Shown here: positions 1-14,138 of the stretch, piece after piece | Layout of the letters: every line of letters begins with the position of its first letter | How positions within the stretch are numbered: the stretch's first letter is position 1 | Source: Chromobotia macracanthus | Taxonomy: Eukaryota > Chordata > Actinopteri > Cypriniformes > Botiidae | NCBI GenBank assembly: GCA_036877525.1 | Contig: JAZGTH010000063.1 | Span: 1,846,501-1,910,500 of the forward strand | Length of the DNA stretch: 64,000 nucleotides | Direction: 5' to 3' | Notes under the pieces: model-generated | What the model was told of the DNA's origin: nothing | The model's database searches: none | Seen by the model: only the letters and a program-made list of their open reading frames with translations | Translations under genes and position numbers: made by a program

Positions 1-1611
1 GAGTAAGCTGACGTGTGTCGTGAACGTTCAGATATTACTCCACCGAGGCTGGATTTAAGAGCATTCACTGCAGTGACTTATCCATTTGGAAGTGTTTCAA
101 CACGATTTCCCAAACTGCTTGACAAAACGATGCCTGCAAACCACACTGGTAGCCAGTAAAGCAAATCGTACCCCCACTTATATTAGCCATGCGTGTTGAG
201 TACAAACTATTCGTTTCAGTTTGATTTTCTTCTAGACAATCACAATGCTCTTGACTCTGTACTGATGTGAAAACAGGTTGTCTGACGTTCATCCTGCGCT
301 TAATTTCATCGCATGTGTTTCCAGAGGAGCAATTTAAAGAGGCAGAAACTGTGGAAAATAGGTCAGCCTTATTGAAATGAATTCTGGGAGTGAAAGGGCT
401 CAGAAATAGCTCTCGCCCTCATTACTTTACTCCGAGTGACTGCATTTGATGAGGCTGTCAATCACACTGGCTGGAAATTCAGCACACAGTGATAAAACAC
501 AAGGCAGTGTTGAGCTAAATCCTGCAGAAAATGCCAAAACACAGATAAGATCCACTGAAGTCCTCTGCTAGGAATTCTTCTGTCACTGATGCAGCCCTGT
601 GTTTCAACATTGTTTTCAACAAATGTAACCAGTATAATCAACTCCTAAACCTACAGGGAAAAATTATGTTTCTGAGGCTTTGCTTGAAATAATTTTGGTG
701 ATACAAAAAGTGAACAAAACAAGAAGTTCAAATCATTTGTGGAAAGCAGGACATGATGGTAAACCTCTAACTACACTGAGGTCTTTGGCTGGAATATAAT
801 TTAGAGGATATGTGCATGCGCATACACTTATGAAAATGAATTTTATAATTAGAAACCGTAATTAGAAGAAGAGAATTGAATCGCATTGAGATGCAACGGA
901 GAAACAGCCTTGAGTTTTACCTGCAGTATGTGACGTGTGTTTTAATGAACACTGAAGCAGTGCTGTTGTACAGAATATCAGTACAGCACCACAGACGATC
1001 ACAGACAGGCTGTTCAGCGTGATTATCAGCACCATGATTGACGTGATGCTGCTTTAATACAACAGCTATGTAACAGGATATTTTAGCTAAGATACGTTTT
1101 AGACAAACTTGGACAGTTTGTGCATTTTTCTTCGCCAACAAAAACACTTCCAAAAGAAGCCAAAGCGTTGAGCTTTACATGTTGCCCAGCAACGCAAAAA
1201 CTGCAACAGACTTTAAGAGTGGATCGGACCGACAGCATTTTCACATTCCTTCGCTCACAGCACTCCATGATCACTCTTCAGCAGTTCCAGTGTTTTGACT
1301 CCCCTGCTTTTGATTGGTTCACACACTCGGAAGGCTCCAGCCTGATGTCCCTATCAGAAAAGCATGTCCCCACACCTGATCAGTCATAAGCTCACAGTGT
1401 GACATTGAGACAGATTTCAATACAACACCGGGTTTTCAATTTCCTGCTGAGAAAGCCTCTCTGACCAGTCCTGGAGTAACCGAAAGCACTAATACTCTGA
1501 CTGCTAACTATTGTATAACCAAGATTAAAAGAGAGAGAGAACAACAACAAACTATATGCCATATGCACTTGATTTAGGATGTAAAACTGATACATTATTG
1601 TTTTCTCTCAG
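1..1611 (+). other. galnt18 intron, 3' part
   Basis: Sequence upstream of the first visible galnt18 exon ends in the acceptor tttctctcag at 1602-1611. I see no further coding exon here; the short open frames on either strand lack splice context and resemblance to a known protein. Confidence 0.7.
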
Positions 1612-4600
1612 CTGAAGAACTCTTTAAAGAGTGACTTGTGTCTCGACCAAGGGCCCGACACAGATAACGTTCCAATCCTTTACATCTGTCACGGGATGAC
1701 ACCTCAGGTGAGTTACCTCCCATTGTTTCATCCTCTCTGTTCAGTGTGGTTTAGAGGGAGGCTGTAACTGTTTATCTTCTCTGATGGTGTTTTAATTAAA
1801 CCACTAATTAAAAATGTATCTGACCTGAATGGCAGCATAAAACACAAAGAATATTGAAGTTAAGCTGTGTAAATGTGATGCTGTTTGAAGAGTTCAAAAC
1901 AAATGCCAGAACATGTTGAGAGATCAGAGACTAGTCAGGGGGGAAACGTATACTGATTCCCATCTGACTGAAGAAACAGAGCTGGGTATGACAGACCGAC
2001 CAGATACTGTGACTAAGAGGAAATCCAGTGATATCTCCAAATCAATTCAGAAATGATACATGAAAACCTTCACAAGTAAGAGATGAGATTGTCATTGCTT
2101 GATGAATTGTTGCTCTGAAATCAACAGGGAATTTTCTGATTTGTTGGTTCAAAAATAGCAAGACTTCAGCAGATGTGATTTAGAACAAGTGGTACAGCTA
2201 TTTACAGGTTTTATACAGATACAGGTTTTATACAGATACAGGTTTTATACAGATACAGGTTTTATACAGATACAGGTTTTATACAGATACAGGTTTTATA
2301 CAGATACAGGTTTTATACAGATACTAATGGCAAGATTTTTGTACTTTTGTACTTTGTACTTTTAAAGCACACAAGTTTTGCACAGGGTTTGCAATGACCA
2401 ATCACATAAATAATCATTTCATTTTATGTCAATGAAAAGAAGAGAAAATCACATGTGAAATTTTAAATCTCAATAATTTGCCCTAGACAAGAAACATAAG
2501 ATGATATTTTTAATCTCCTAAGGAGTTCTAGGAGAAACATCTGAGAAAGTTAAAACTTTCCAAACTCTGTTATTAAAACATTACTGAGGACTGAGAGATT
2601 GAATCTTCTGAGCTATGAAAGAGAAAGCAGTGAACAGATTTTCTGTGGATGGTTATTGCTTTATCTTATCTGTAATATAAGTTATTAAAATCTCATTGCT
2701 GGACCGATGGTAAGAGCACATGAGACTAGACACATGCCTTTACATTAAGGACAGTAACAGTACAGTCAAACACAGTAGAGGAAACAGTAGGATGAGATGA
2801 TAAATCTTAATCATAACAGTGTTTGTAATTCAGGGGTGGCAGTTCTGTTCTTGAGCCTTTCAGCCAAGTCTGTAGACATAGTAGGAGGCTGTCTAACATC
2901 AGAGTAAAATATCACAGATATAACAGTGGTGATAAATGTGATAACAGAATGTTGCCAGTGATGTAAACTGTACAGTGATGCTGTGATATTGACAGAAATG
3001 TTCTGCACAGGATGTTGTATCGTGCTGAGACACGTTCACTTTGAACTGTGTGATGTTCACAACACATTTTAGAAACAGTTCTGTTTTCATTGAGAAAACC
3101 TGATGTATTTAATTGCTTTTTATATCATGTCCATATTGCAGTGCCACACCTCTGTAAATGGATCAAGATTCTCAGGAAAACACATACTGGCATTTTAATA
3201 GGAATGATGACACCAAATCAAATACTAACAGGTTTACTGCTGTGAAATGGTAGGAATTTTTCAGAGGTTTTGGAAATTCTTACAAGAACCTATTTTTTGT
3301 GAAAACCTTTAGGCTTGTGAATATACAGTGTCTGTTAATGGCACTTTAGTTTTCAGAAAAGCCTGAAGAGTTGTTTGAGGCTCTGCTGAAGAGCTGTACA
3401 CACACAGCATTACACCAGATAAAGTGTGGAGAAACCTGGACCCAGACATCCTGTTCAATTCTACAAGATCACTAGAATATTCAGAGGGTGGGTTTAATGG
3501 CAGCTTTACACACGGCTCTCCAACCAAACAATTGTTTTTTTCTGTGGAAGAAACATTCGGAATGAGCCACATCATTGGGGATGTTGGTCTTGATCTTTCC
3601 CATAAGCAAAGTGCTTGACAAAGACAGTGAAAGTGCTAAAGGATAGTAATGGCATGAGATATACTTTTAAAATGGCAGAGTATGTGGAGAAGGTTGTGTT
3701 GGTGCTCTATAGACATGATTTATTCAACAGCTTACTGATATTCAATAAAGTTTATGTTGGGTATGTTCATATATGTAGCGGTATCAAGCTGTCAACATAT
3801 TCACAACTTTCTGGTTGAAATAAGGAAATAATTTTGTTTTAAAATTAAATTAACTCAAGGGCCAATGGCTTGCATGCTAAAGGCATTTAGTAAAGGTTAC
3901 AGGGTTGGGTAAGAAATTGAAAATCACGTTTAACCTTTATAAGGATGTTTAATATGAATGGAGTTTGTTACAGGCCTTAATATCTTTATATAGTTGGTGT
4001 CTGTTTTTAAGTTGCATGCACCAGCCAGTTGCTTATTTAACCTGTGTGGAATTCATTTCACAAGATAATCCAACATGTCAGGTTGAGATTTGGTGAATGA
4101 CTGCATTATCCAGTGTTTAGTGCAGAAGAACTGAGACAGTACGTGAATGTTTGGTCATTAAAGGACGCTTGTTTTCGTTGTTGTATTGATTCTGGAAAAA
4201 CGGAGACCTCTGCTTTATAGTTTGAAATATAACAAAACGAATAGAAGAAACATCACAAGCCCAGACAAATGACACCTCAACAGAAAACATAAAATCCATT
4301 CTGTAACTGAAAATAACAATGACTTTTTTTATTAAAAGCAAGAATAAAAACATCATTATTTGTATTAGTCTATGAAGTATGTTATCAAATAAAAGTCTTA
4401 ATTGCCAGGAGAATAAAAAATACAATACTGCACCTCAAGACAACAATGTGAGGTAATTTGGATGTGCTTTAAAGTCGCTTTTTTGTTGAAGGCAATAAAG
4501 TTTTCTATCACACCCAAATTAGTTTTGTGTAGTCAGAGCTTTGACTGCAGCAAAGCTGCGTGTGCTGCTGTTTTTGCATCTTTAACTGGCTAAGAACCAC

Positions 4601-7600
4601 CTACTTCAAAAAATGTAAAGTGATCAATCACAGTTAATTTTTCAAGCTAATGTTGTGTAAATTAACCAGTCAGATTTGCGCTTGTCTGTAATTTTGCATG
4701 CATTGTGTAGTGTGCGTCAGACAGTTGGTGTGTGTGTCTGAGGGTGAGATTACATTCAGATTAGTTTGTCATGCCTATGAAGGGCCCCTCTGGGGTTTGT
4801 AATCAGGACTCTACTCTTGAGGGTCTTTCAAGGGGCCTTTTACAAAAATTAGACCACATCTATGCCAACAGCATAACGCATTACATTTTTAATGACCCTA
4901 AAAACTTAAAATAACTGATGAGAGGTTTGATAATGAGAGAAATCAAATGGTTCTTCACAAAAATTTCAGCATGTCCTCCTTTCCTGTGACAGCACATTTT
5001 GTGTTGTGAAGTTGGAGTGATCTCACACAGAACTCAGTGTTCATTAGAAAACAGCAGCTGGTCTCCTCCAAAAGTGTTAACCTACAGTACATCTGAAGTA
5101 TGTACAAAGTGCAGTTAGACAGAAAAGGATTTCCTTCCATCAGAACAGCAGGGATGAGAATGTCTTTCTTTTTTAACTCATGCAAAAACATGTCGGAAAG
5201 TGCTTGGCAAACAATCTCAAAGCTGTGCACACATGAACACGCGACAGAGCGAGTAAAAAACGGTGAGAGAGAGCTGTTCCCAAACAGATTAGCACAGACT
5301 CTTCACTCTCTCCTTTCCAAGTTTTGTATGCAGAAGTGTAAGAACCAGCATTAGTGTGTTCAGAGCAGATCTGTGAAACGGCCAATGCTAAGCAACAGCC
5401 ACTGGAAAGCAGCTTGCTGTAGCTTTTTCTGCACGTTAAGAAAACTTTTGTACTCTGTCATAGCACATGAGACTTAACTCAGAACCCAGATAAGTATCAA
5501 GTTGTCTCAGATGATTCCTCTGAAATAAGACATAACAGTTATTAACAGTTCTGTGTGCACATAACTATAAAAATCATGAGGAAGGCATATTCATATAATG
5601 TGGTTTTAAATTTGATGAGAAGTGTCTGAGAAATGTTTTGATGGCAGATGTTCATATTCAAACTCTCTGTCTCTCTCTTAGGCAAACATTTCCATTTGCT
5701 CTTCATTCAGCCTCACTGTATGAGAAACCATTGAGACATTAAAGAGATCTCACTTGTTAAAATAATAATATTTGAAGTAGGAGGACGATTGAATGTTACG
5801 TCACCTGCTAATATCCATAAGTCAGGCTCTTGAGGTTATGAGGCTGTACAGATGTGTGGGAATATAGTGCGAGTCCTCATTAAGACAGAAGATATATGAT
5901 TGTCTTCTGTTAGCAGGTCCCATCAGCAGCTAATTGCTGCTCTTGTTTTCTCTGAATACTGTAGATCAGGGTGAGACTTCCTCACAGAGGCCCTTTTTCT
6001 TCATTAATCTCCATGATCTGCTGGAGTTTGTACACTGACTGCTCTCTGCCTCACAGTTTCAAATTATTGGTCTATTTATGTGCCTGTACAAGTTCTTTCT
6101 GCTTTAATAATAGTTTTATGACCACATTTATTAAAAAGGGGAACATTATTCTTGGCTAAAGTCACCATGGATTAGTATTTGCAACCCATTTTACCATTTT
6201 ACTGTATTGTGATGCTTCCCAGTGGAACATAATAATAACAAGAAAAATGCAGGGTGGGACATGACTTTATCCACATGGTTTTGATTGGCTGGTGAAAAGT
6301 GGGTGTTCATATCAGATCAGAGGCGGGGCTGAGTGTGAGTTTGCAGTGGATCATGGAGAGCTGCTCTGCTCCATTTGAAACATCTGACAACTCTCGAGCA
6401 TCTTAAAATCTCTCAGTTACTGATTCCTGTCATTTTTGCTCTTGATGCACAAAATGTAATGCAGAACAGACGTTTCATGCATTATTGTTATTGAACTCAA
6501 ATGCATCCACATTGAACTGACTTCAAGCAGAATAATAAAGCTCTTCTGCAGAGCTGCGTTTAAATGAATTGAACTCATTTATTTAGAACTGATATGAATG
6601 AAAGGTGTTGACTTTACAGACCATAATCCCTTAAAGCAGAAGTGTTTGTGAATCTGCTGTATAACATTATCCATCTGTTTTTAATTTAATTTTTACTAAT
6701 CCTATAGCTTAACTGGTAGAGCATTACATTAGCAGCGCAAAAGGTTGTGGGTTCAATTTCCAGGGAACACGTGTACTGATCAAATGTATCCCTTGATTTC
6801 ACCCTAAGTCACTTTGGTTAAAAGTATTTGCCAAACATATAAATGTCAATGTATTATTGTAATGCTCAGACTGACCTGGGACTACAATGACAAGTTAAAG
6901 TACAGTACAGTTCTCAGCCCAAATATCATCTAAACAGAATTTTGTTTCACAGTACAGGTAAAATTATCTCTTAAAATTAAAGCTTGCCAGCAGACTCTCA
7001 GGAAAACTTCACACAAGTGAAAATCCAGCCAGTGTTCAATTTTCCCTGTGCAAACAATTTCAGCTCAGTTTTTGCTTGAGAGCTTCCATTAGAAGCCACA
7101 TGTGAAGAGTTAATCCATGAGTGAACTTTGTATGCATGAGAAAGCAAATGATGTTAAGTTCCTGACTTATGTGTCTCAGCTAGAATGGCTCTGAAGAAAC
7201 TGTCGTGTCTGCCAGATGTTCTTTAGCCCCTTGGCTGCGTCCCTTATGTTCACCTTTCCTCTACTACACTCAGTCACACTCCTCATCGTCTCATTCTACA
7301 TGTCAGTCAACATGAGTTGATCTCAGAGACCATCTGGAGCGACTGCTGGTGATTCTGTTCTCTTCAGACAAGCGCCGCTGATGTTACTGGCTCATTGTGT
7401 TCACGCACTGACCCTTCTATGACTTTTCTGGCACACGTCCTGCGACATGTTGGTCATTTCTTGTCAAATCAAGTCCTGAAATACACGGCTTCTATTTTTA
7501 TTTATTTATTAATTGTAATATTATGATATCATGAAGTTGAACTATCTCTGTGAAAGTTTACTCACCTTCAGCAGAGGTTAAGTATGACCATCTGCTCCAG

Positions 7601-10600
7601 AGTGTTAATGTGCTGATTTACACACGCGTTTCTGCATGACTGCCTCCAATGCAGTATGTCATGTTCACACTTGTACACCATGAGTAAAGCACCAAGAGAA
7701 TATACAAATATGAAAATTGGGAGAAAACAAATACAAATGCCATGGTGTGGCAAGCATGATGGAAGAGGGATATTTCCATATTGTTGAATCAGCATATTAA
7801 TGGATCTAGTTGCAAAATGAAACATTAACCTGTACAACTTTCATATAAGAACTATTAAGTTCATCTTTAATAGTGCATTTAATGTGTCAGGATGAACTGC
7901 CTGTAAACTTTATCATGCATGTGGAGTATTTCCAGAAACATTAGTTTCAAAACAAAATCTGCTTAATTATGTTTAATAAATGACCTTTAATGAAATAGAT
8001 TTTATGAACAATGGTCCATGATAAAGGAAACAATAATTTAACAACAATGATTCAGTATGTTTGATCTCAGCATATGTTCATATAGTTTAGGCAGAACTAA
8101 ACTCAGAGAAACAGGACAGTTGAGGATAATTTTTAATTAGTCGAACCCTTGTGCTACAGTGGCTTCTGTACATGAACTGACTCATTAAAAATCTTTCTTA
8201 AAATAATGACAAATATTGTCTGTCAGGCCTCTTTCACATTATCCACTTTGTGTACTGAACCTTTCTGTTAGCTCTGTTTAGTTCATCTTTTCATGTGAAT
8301 CTGTATGTGTTTCTGCTGGTTTTCATGATGCCGCTCTCTCTCATTACAGAATGTTTACTACACCAGCACTCAGCTGTTATTTGTGGGCATGTTGAGTCCC
8401 ACCATTGATGATGATGATAACAAGTGCCTGGTGGATGTGAATGGCCGACCGCGACTTATCGAGTGCAGCTACGCTCTTTCCAAACGCATGAAGCTCCACT
8501 GGCATTTTACTCAGGTAATATTCACCTCCACTTACTGTACTGAAACATGAGATTACCAGCAACTGAGACAAAACAAAATGCCAAAATGAAAAAGAAGTTG
8601 TGTGAAGCATTTGGAGAGATGTGTTTGGTAGTTTTAATCCAGACATGCGTAGATGATGGAGACAAATCAGGACAGAGGAGGTAAACAGATTGATCTCAGA
8701 GGTGAAGGTTAAAACTCAATTGTTGCTGCTTCATAGCTCAGGAGACTTTGAGTTCTCAGTTTCATATCTACTTTGTCTCAGTTTGGTGTCTGTGAGTTGG
8801 AGTTGTTTTACTATATTGAATTCATTTATAGACCTGATCAGTTATCAGTTACTCTCATTTAATTATTTCACAATTCATAAGTTTTTTCCCCTCTTACCTT
8901 CATTAACACATTTTGTTATGTGCTCACCTCACGTTTGCTGTGGCTGCAGGCGATGCTGCAGTCTAATCCCAATCACACACACACACACATGGATCAATTC
9001 ATTCCATAGCTGGTTCCCTTTTTAGTGTAAGACTGCAGGCCTATTAACATATCAGACACCCGAGTCATTGTTTATACCAGATTGTTGAGTTGGTGTGGAC
9101 ACATCTGCTTCTGGGAGTGTGAGACACTTCTCAGATAGCCAGTGATGTACAGCAGTTTAAGTGAAGTCAGACTATGTACACATATGCACTTTTGCTCTTC
9201 ATGTTCACTCTAGGCCAGGTTAGATAGATCACATGCTTGGATGAATCGATTTAAAGACCCTTTTTAACATTTAATGGGGATTAAAAATGAGATTTTTAAC
9301 CTTTAACACTGTTTTGACACACCATTATAAGTAGAGACATGGATCTTTTGCCTGGGCTATTTTTAGCAGGCTAATTATGACAGTTCCATATGCACATGAC
9401 ACAGTAGGATAAAGTGGGGAATACTTTCCACATTACAATAAACCTTTGAGTATTTTCAGTATAATACAAAAAACTGTTATTTCATTTTTTTTTTCATTTC
9501 ATAGGTTGAAATAATTGTTTTACTTGTTTTTGAATGATTCGTTCCTGCTGTATTTGTCATGAAACAGGGCTGTGGTCAGTGGGGAATCAGGATTGGCCCT
9601 CTAAACACTGCTGTGTATGGGAGCAGAGCCACCCTTACAATTCTGTCCCTCATGAATTCTAGTGGCAATCCTGTAATGAAAGCAAGTCCCACATTTTTTC
9701 AGTACGTTTCCGTTTCCATCATTAGATTTAAACCAATAAGTTTAATGATTCTTGCAGCTCAAAGTTCAGCACAAACTTTGAAATTAATGAGTGTGAAAAC
9801 TTTCTGCTGTTCAAGATCTGTCAGCAGCATCAGTCAGCTCACAGAAACTTCAGTTATTATAGTCAGAGGGTTCATGCCAAGATTTATGAATTATTTGGAA
9901 TCTTGCAAATTTTTAATCAAAAGTCAGTGTGACTTTAAAGAGTCAGAAGCATCATGAGATAGAGAACGCTGAATGTAAAGTTTCTCTGATTTTCTCTTTC
10001 CAGTGTTAATTGCCTTTTAAAACAATATAATGGAATAGAACAAAAGAAATAACTAAGATATTGGCACTCTTCAAAAGGAAAGCTTTAACGCTTCAAAATG
10101 AAAGTCTAGCACAGAATTTAGAACTGAACTTAATCTAAAGCAAAAGTATCATAATGGCAACTTATTCAAACAGACTCCAGCCGTTTAATTGGCCATATCC
10201 ACCCACATGTAACATTTTCTTCTTATTCATATATCTGTTCCAGAAATCCCCTATTAAATGAAGTCTTAGTTCTACAATAAGACTCAGACTGAGGTTGTTA
10301 ATTCCTCATGTTCAGATGATTAAAGGAGTGCATTTTAAGTTCTTGTAGTGCTTTCTTCTCATTAACGGTTTCAATCTCTAATACATAGTTATGTATCAGC
10401 ATTATATTGCTTATGATTCATCCAGGATTAAATGTATTTGTTCAGTTGACTGTATGAACATGACTGATAAATGATATCCAGTATAATATCAAGGGAACAC
10501 GAGTCTGTCTTGTGTCAATAACACATCCTGTGAGCCCTAATGATGCATGTATTTAGGTCAAAAATAAATACTGTTACTGAACGTGTTCAGCTGTGAAGCT

Positions 10601-11878
10601 TGATGCTGTACGTCCAGTCGTCTACATAAACAGCAGTACAGTCAGTGCAGTCTTCAGATAACACCTGTGTGTAGAGACGTGATCTCCTGACTGCAGCTTT
10701 GGGACGGCTGAAGCATCTCTCAGAGACAGAGCATGAGTCTGTGGTACTGAGCACACATAAACCCAGTTCTCAAAGCCACAGGCTGAACTGAGTGCTGGCA
10801 GGGGCAATATCAGCCCTCTATCTCACTCCTGCAGTTGCCTCATCCACTGCTGGAGATCATTGTGGACCCTCCCTGCAGCTCACAGCTGAATCTCTCATGT
10901 CTCAGCCTGCAGCACTGCTGCTCCTCACAGATACACCAGCTGTGACTCTTGCAGCCCTGTCTGAGGAGAGGATGAAAGATGAAGATGATTTTGATGTGTC
11001 TGATGACTCTTGTCATGAATATTGTAGCATCTGCTTGTCTTTATGGGTGAGTCTCACCTTTCTGGGTCACATTTCATCCCAAAAACAAAAAACTGAGAAA
11101 TTATATTTTGCTTAAAGTCTATTTTTAGTTTCTTTAGCACAATGTTTTTGCATTGTGACATTACAGTTAAGCAACTTGTCCAGTTGTCATTACTGTAAAG
11201 AAATCTAATTTCTATTACAAATATGCAGCAAAAAAATACTATAAATATAATATTTCAATTGTAACCATTTGCACGTCATGTAGTTTTTGTTGTATTGCTT
11301 CTACTTTATGCATTAAATCAACAATTTAATCATATTTTGTAAATGTAAATAACAATAATATATAATATAGTAATAATATAGTAATATAGTAATAAATATA
11401 AAAAAATCTAAAAATGATTTTACTTTATTCAATGCTGAAAACCACACTGATCCTAAAAACAAGCTTATTTTAATTAAAACTGAATTAAAAGCAAGCTTAA
11501 TTTTCCAAATGATAAACAATTTTATAATGTTTTTTATTTTAGTGTGAAATGTGAGTCAGATTCACTCTGATGCCTGTGTTGATTCCAGCACTGTGACACT
11601 GTCGTTTCTCTCATCATGAAGAGTAAAACATGTTTCCACATGGCAGCTGAATTTCAGTGGAGGACGGCTGAAATCTCGCAGCATCTCAGTGGAGTGTCAC
11701 TAATGAAAACATCCCCTTTTTGTCTCTGTAGGGAGGCTCCATCCAGAACACAAAGTCGAAGCGATGCCTTGAACTGCTGGAGAACAGCGACAGTGAGTTC
11801 GGATATCAGCTGACGCTCCAGAGATGCACCGGCCAGACTTGGACCATCACAAACCTGCTGCCTGGAAGCAACTTATGA
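1612..11878 (+). CDS. galnt18: galnt18, last three coding exons (partial)
   Basis: This is the C-terminal end of a polypeptide N-acetylgalactosaminyltransferase, a Golgi type II membrane enzyme family that starts mucin-type O-glycosylation by adding GalNAc to Ser/Thr. Exons are 1612-1707, 8350-8514 and 11732-11878 (TGA at 11876-11878), each in phase 0 with AG/GT borders, giving 32, 55 and 48 codons before the stop. The residues form the ricin-type lectin domain: DLCLDQG, ILYICHGMTPQ, SPTIDDDDNKCLVDVNGRP, RMKLHW, KSKRCLELLENSD and RCTGQTW are visible. From memory of the family, the DDDDN-CLVDVN and SKRCLE stretches fit GALNT18 (formerly GALNTL4) best; GALNT8, 9 and 17 are close relatives. GALNT18 belongs to a subgroup reported to have weak or no activity alone, so activity is not implied. 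The catalytic domain and 5' exons lie left of the window. Confidence 0.9.
2204..2322. repeat. 17-bp minisatellite, 7 identical copies
   Basis: The unit ACAGGTTTTATACAGAT repeats seven times without a mismatch, at 2204, 2221, 2238, 2255, 2272, 2289 and 2306. It lies in the galnt18 intron. Perfect identity suggests recent expansion, so copy number may vary between individuals. Confidence 0.95.
6700..6855 (+). mobile_element. tRNA-derived SINE copy
   Basis: The head resembles a tRNA with internal RNA polymerase III boxes: A box TAGCTTAACTGG at about 6705-6716 and B box GGTTCAATTTC at 6750-6760. A body (CCAGGGAACACGTGTACTG) and a tail like TAAGTCACTTTGG..AAAAGTATTTGCCAAA follow. Such tails are shared with L2-type LINEs in cyprinid SINEs. 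The family name is not certain from sequence alone. It is inserted in the galnt18 intron in sense orientation. Confidence 0.8.
8515..11731 (+). other. galnt18 last intron
   Basis: A 3.2-kb intron runs from gtaata to ctctgtag. It contains a short CA run at 8974-8989. The open frame at 9559-9957 has no splice context or recognisable protein content. Confidence 0.75.
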
Positions 11879-12350
11879 TGTTACTGCTGAGAAGAGCGTC
11901 GAGAAAGCAACGTGGGCAAGATGAACCCTAAATCTTAAGCACCAGGATGTCTTCATCTGACTGTGACATCATATGATAAATGTCAAACATTTTTCCTAGC
12001 TACTGTACTTGTGCATATGGATCAGACACGTGTGACAGATCTTGACTTGTGTTTTGAGGTTCTACACTGTAAGGAGATTTATTATGTGAAAGGTATACAC
12101 CCGGATGAAGGCTGTACTTCAGTGGGCACACTGGAGCCATAACTGCTACTGTGTAGCAAAGCTTTAGCAATGTTCTTGCTGTATTTCTTTCAATCTAGTG
12201 TCTCAGGTTTGTAGGTTTGAGATTATTTTGAAATAACACTGTACATTTTGGGGACATCCCAATACGTTGACGCATATCTAGATACAATCAACTGTTTTAT
12301 ATCTACATGTATAGTAAATATTCAGTATTTATAATCCATGGCAGTAAAAA
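11879..12350 (+). other. galnt18 3' UTR (end not fixed)
   Basis: Sequence after the galnt18 stop codon is non-coding and AT-rich. I find no AATAAA close by; the nearest clear AATAAA on this strand is at 13639-13644, which would give a 3' UTR of about 1.8 kb crossing the CT repeat. The true end is open. Confidence 0.4.
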
Positions 12351-12465
12351 AGACACGTGAAGAAAATTTGGGTTCTGCTGTTCTGCTTTTGCTGCATGTT
12401 ACTCTGTGCTGTTAGTCGGGCAGGCAGAGCTGTAGTTTCTGACAAGTGAGAATTGGTTCACTTGA

Positions 12466-12469
<4 letters not shown>

Positions 12470-12518
<49 letters not shown>

Positions 12519-12523
12519 TCTCC
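12470..12523. repeat. (CT)n microsatellite
   Basis: An almost pure CT dinucleotide run follows the galnt18 gene. Open frames crossing it on either strand (Leu-Ser or Glu-Arg runs) are repeat artefacts. Confidence 0.95.
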
Positions 12524-14119
12524 AGACTACATTGTTTGTTTGTTCAGGTACATGACATATGGTTGTTCCATTTAGCAAAACATACTTGCTACAAACTAAA
12601 ACATGAACTACTGAGCCACTGCTGTGACAATCGGATACAGAAAATTCTGTCATCATTTGTCCGCTGGCAATTATGCAGATTGTAAACACTGATTCATATA
12701 AACTGGACAGCACTATAAGAGTATCATAAAATTAGTCCACATGTTTTGTGCTAAGTTAAATGCCATATTTGTGTGAGGAACAAAATAATGTCTTGTGTGC
12801 TTCATGTTCAAACCTGGCTTGTTATGACCGGTCAAAAAATACCTGCTAACCAATAGAGTTTAACACCAGACCCTGTGTGTCACATCTTGACATCACACAT
12901 CTTGTTGTCTGACAGCTCCTGGTCTCTGTCTGCTTTTGTAGCTGATTTTTTCCTGGACAATAATTCCCCTCCTGTGTATCAAGGGAAAAGCAGAGTGCCA
13001 CTTTCAGTTCTCAGCTTGCCAGTCCTCATTAGCATCTACAGTCCTGCAGAGCCACAGGGATGTTCGCCATTAAATATACATGCACACCCACCTCACATTC
13101 ACTCAAGAGTCTTGGAAATTTCTGCATTTGCAAATACTTCATGCATGCGGTTAAAATACAACTCAAAGTTAAAAACGTAACAGTTTTGCTTATGAAACCG
13201 CACATACTCGCTTTAAAACTTGCCACAAATCATGAACGCTGATCCATATTTTGCGTCCCCCCAAAAGGTTCTCAGAAAAACAGAGGCCCAGATGACGAAG
13301 CACAAACGTTCTGACAATCAATATATCATTCAGTTATTGAGTCTGTGTTCTGGTTGAACATGTCCTCACATCTGCAACTGACGGAAGTATAAACTCTTAC
13401 TTTTCATGAGGACAAAAGAGCTCCTGAAGCTCCTGAAAAGTTCCTGAAGCTAATGTAAGAAACGCGCTCTGTGGAACTGTTACTCAAAGCTGCTGCAGGT
13501 TACAGTAAAGCTCCTTTAAGAATGTCTCCACACATGGTGGTCAACACCTGCAGGAAGATGTTTCAGTCATGAAAGACCAAGTCCTGTCTGCTTGAATGGG
13601 GGAAGACGAATATCTCTAAAATCAATGAATAAGGTGACAATAAAACAACATAATTTGGACCAACTAAACTGTACCATAAATTCTGTGTTTTAAACTTGTT
13701 TTTTACCAGCTCACTCCAGCTAAAGCACATATGCAAATACTCCCAAAGAAGTACCTCACAACATTTCTGTACAGAGCCCCTTCCTCAGAGAATGTCAGTG
13801 TTTAGTGATGGATGATTGCCTCTTTTTAGTAGACGGCAGGACTGTTACACTTTCCTCCATTCAGAGTAATAGAGCTGTAAATCTTAACAATTAAAATCAT
13901 AATGTCTATAATCTGTGATTACAGTCAGATTTCATTACAGTGATTACAACAGAATTTTAAGTTGATACTTTTTGACAAAATATCAACTTCATAATTTCAA
14001 CATGAAAAATGACTCAGCTTTGGTGTTTTAGAGACCCCAGAAAAACATTAAATAATGTAATGAACTTTAGCATAATAATGTGACTGATGTACCTCAGAGA
14101 TTCACTTTTGCCAGCTGTT

Positions 14120-14138
14120 TATATATATATATATATAT
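14120..14138. repeat. (AT)n microsatellite
   Basis: A short pure AT dinucleotide run in the intergenic region. Confidence 0.85.

Larger units (their letters stand above)
1708..8349 (+). other. galnt18 penultimate intron
   Basis: A 6.6-kb intron begins with gtgagt and ends with cattacag. It holds a 17-bp minisatellite at 2204-2322, a short inverted repeat around 4780-4841 and a SINE at about 6700-6855. I see no exon in it. Confidence 0.75.

Noticed and set aside
6700..6770. tRNA gene candidate
   Set aside because: The A and B boxes are present, but no cloverleaf with an acceptor stem closes and a SINE body and tail follow, so it is a SINE head.
9559..9957. 132-residue open frame inside a galnt18 intron
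   Set aside because: No known domain, and the flanking galnt18 exons join in frame without it.
12399..12713. Open frames on both strands across the CT tract
   Set aside because: Made of Leu-Ser or Arg-Glu runs from the microsatellite; no conserved sequence outside it.
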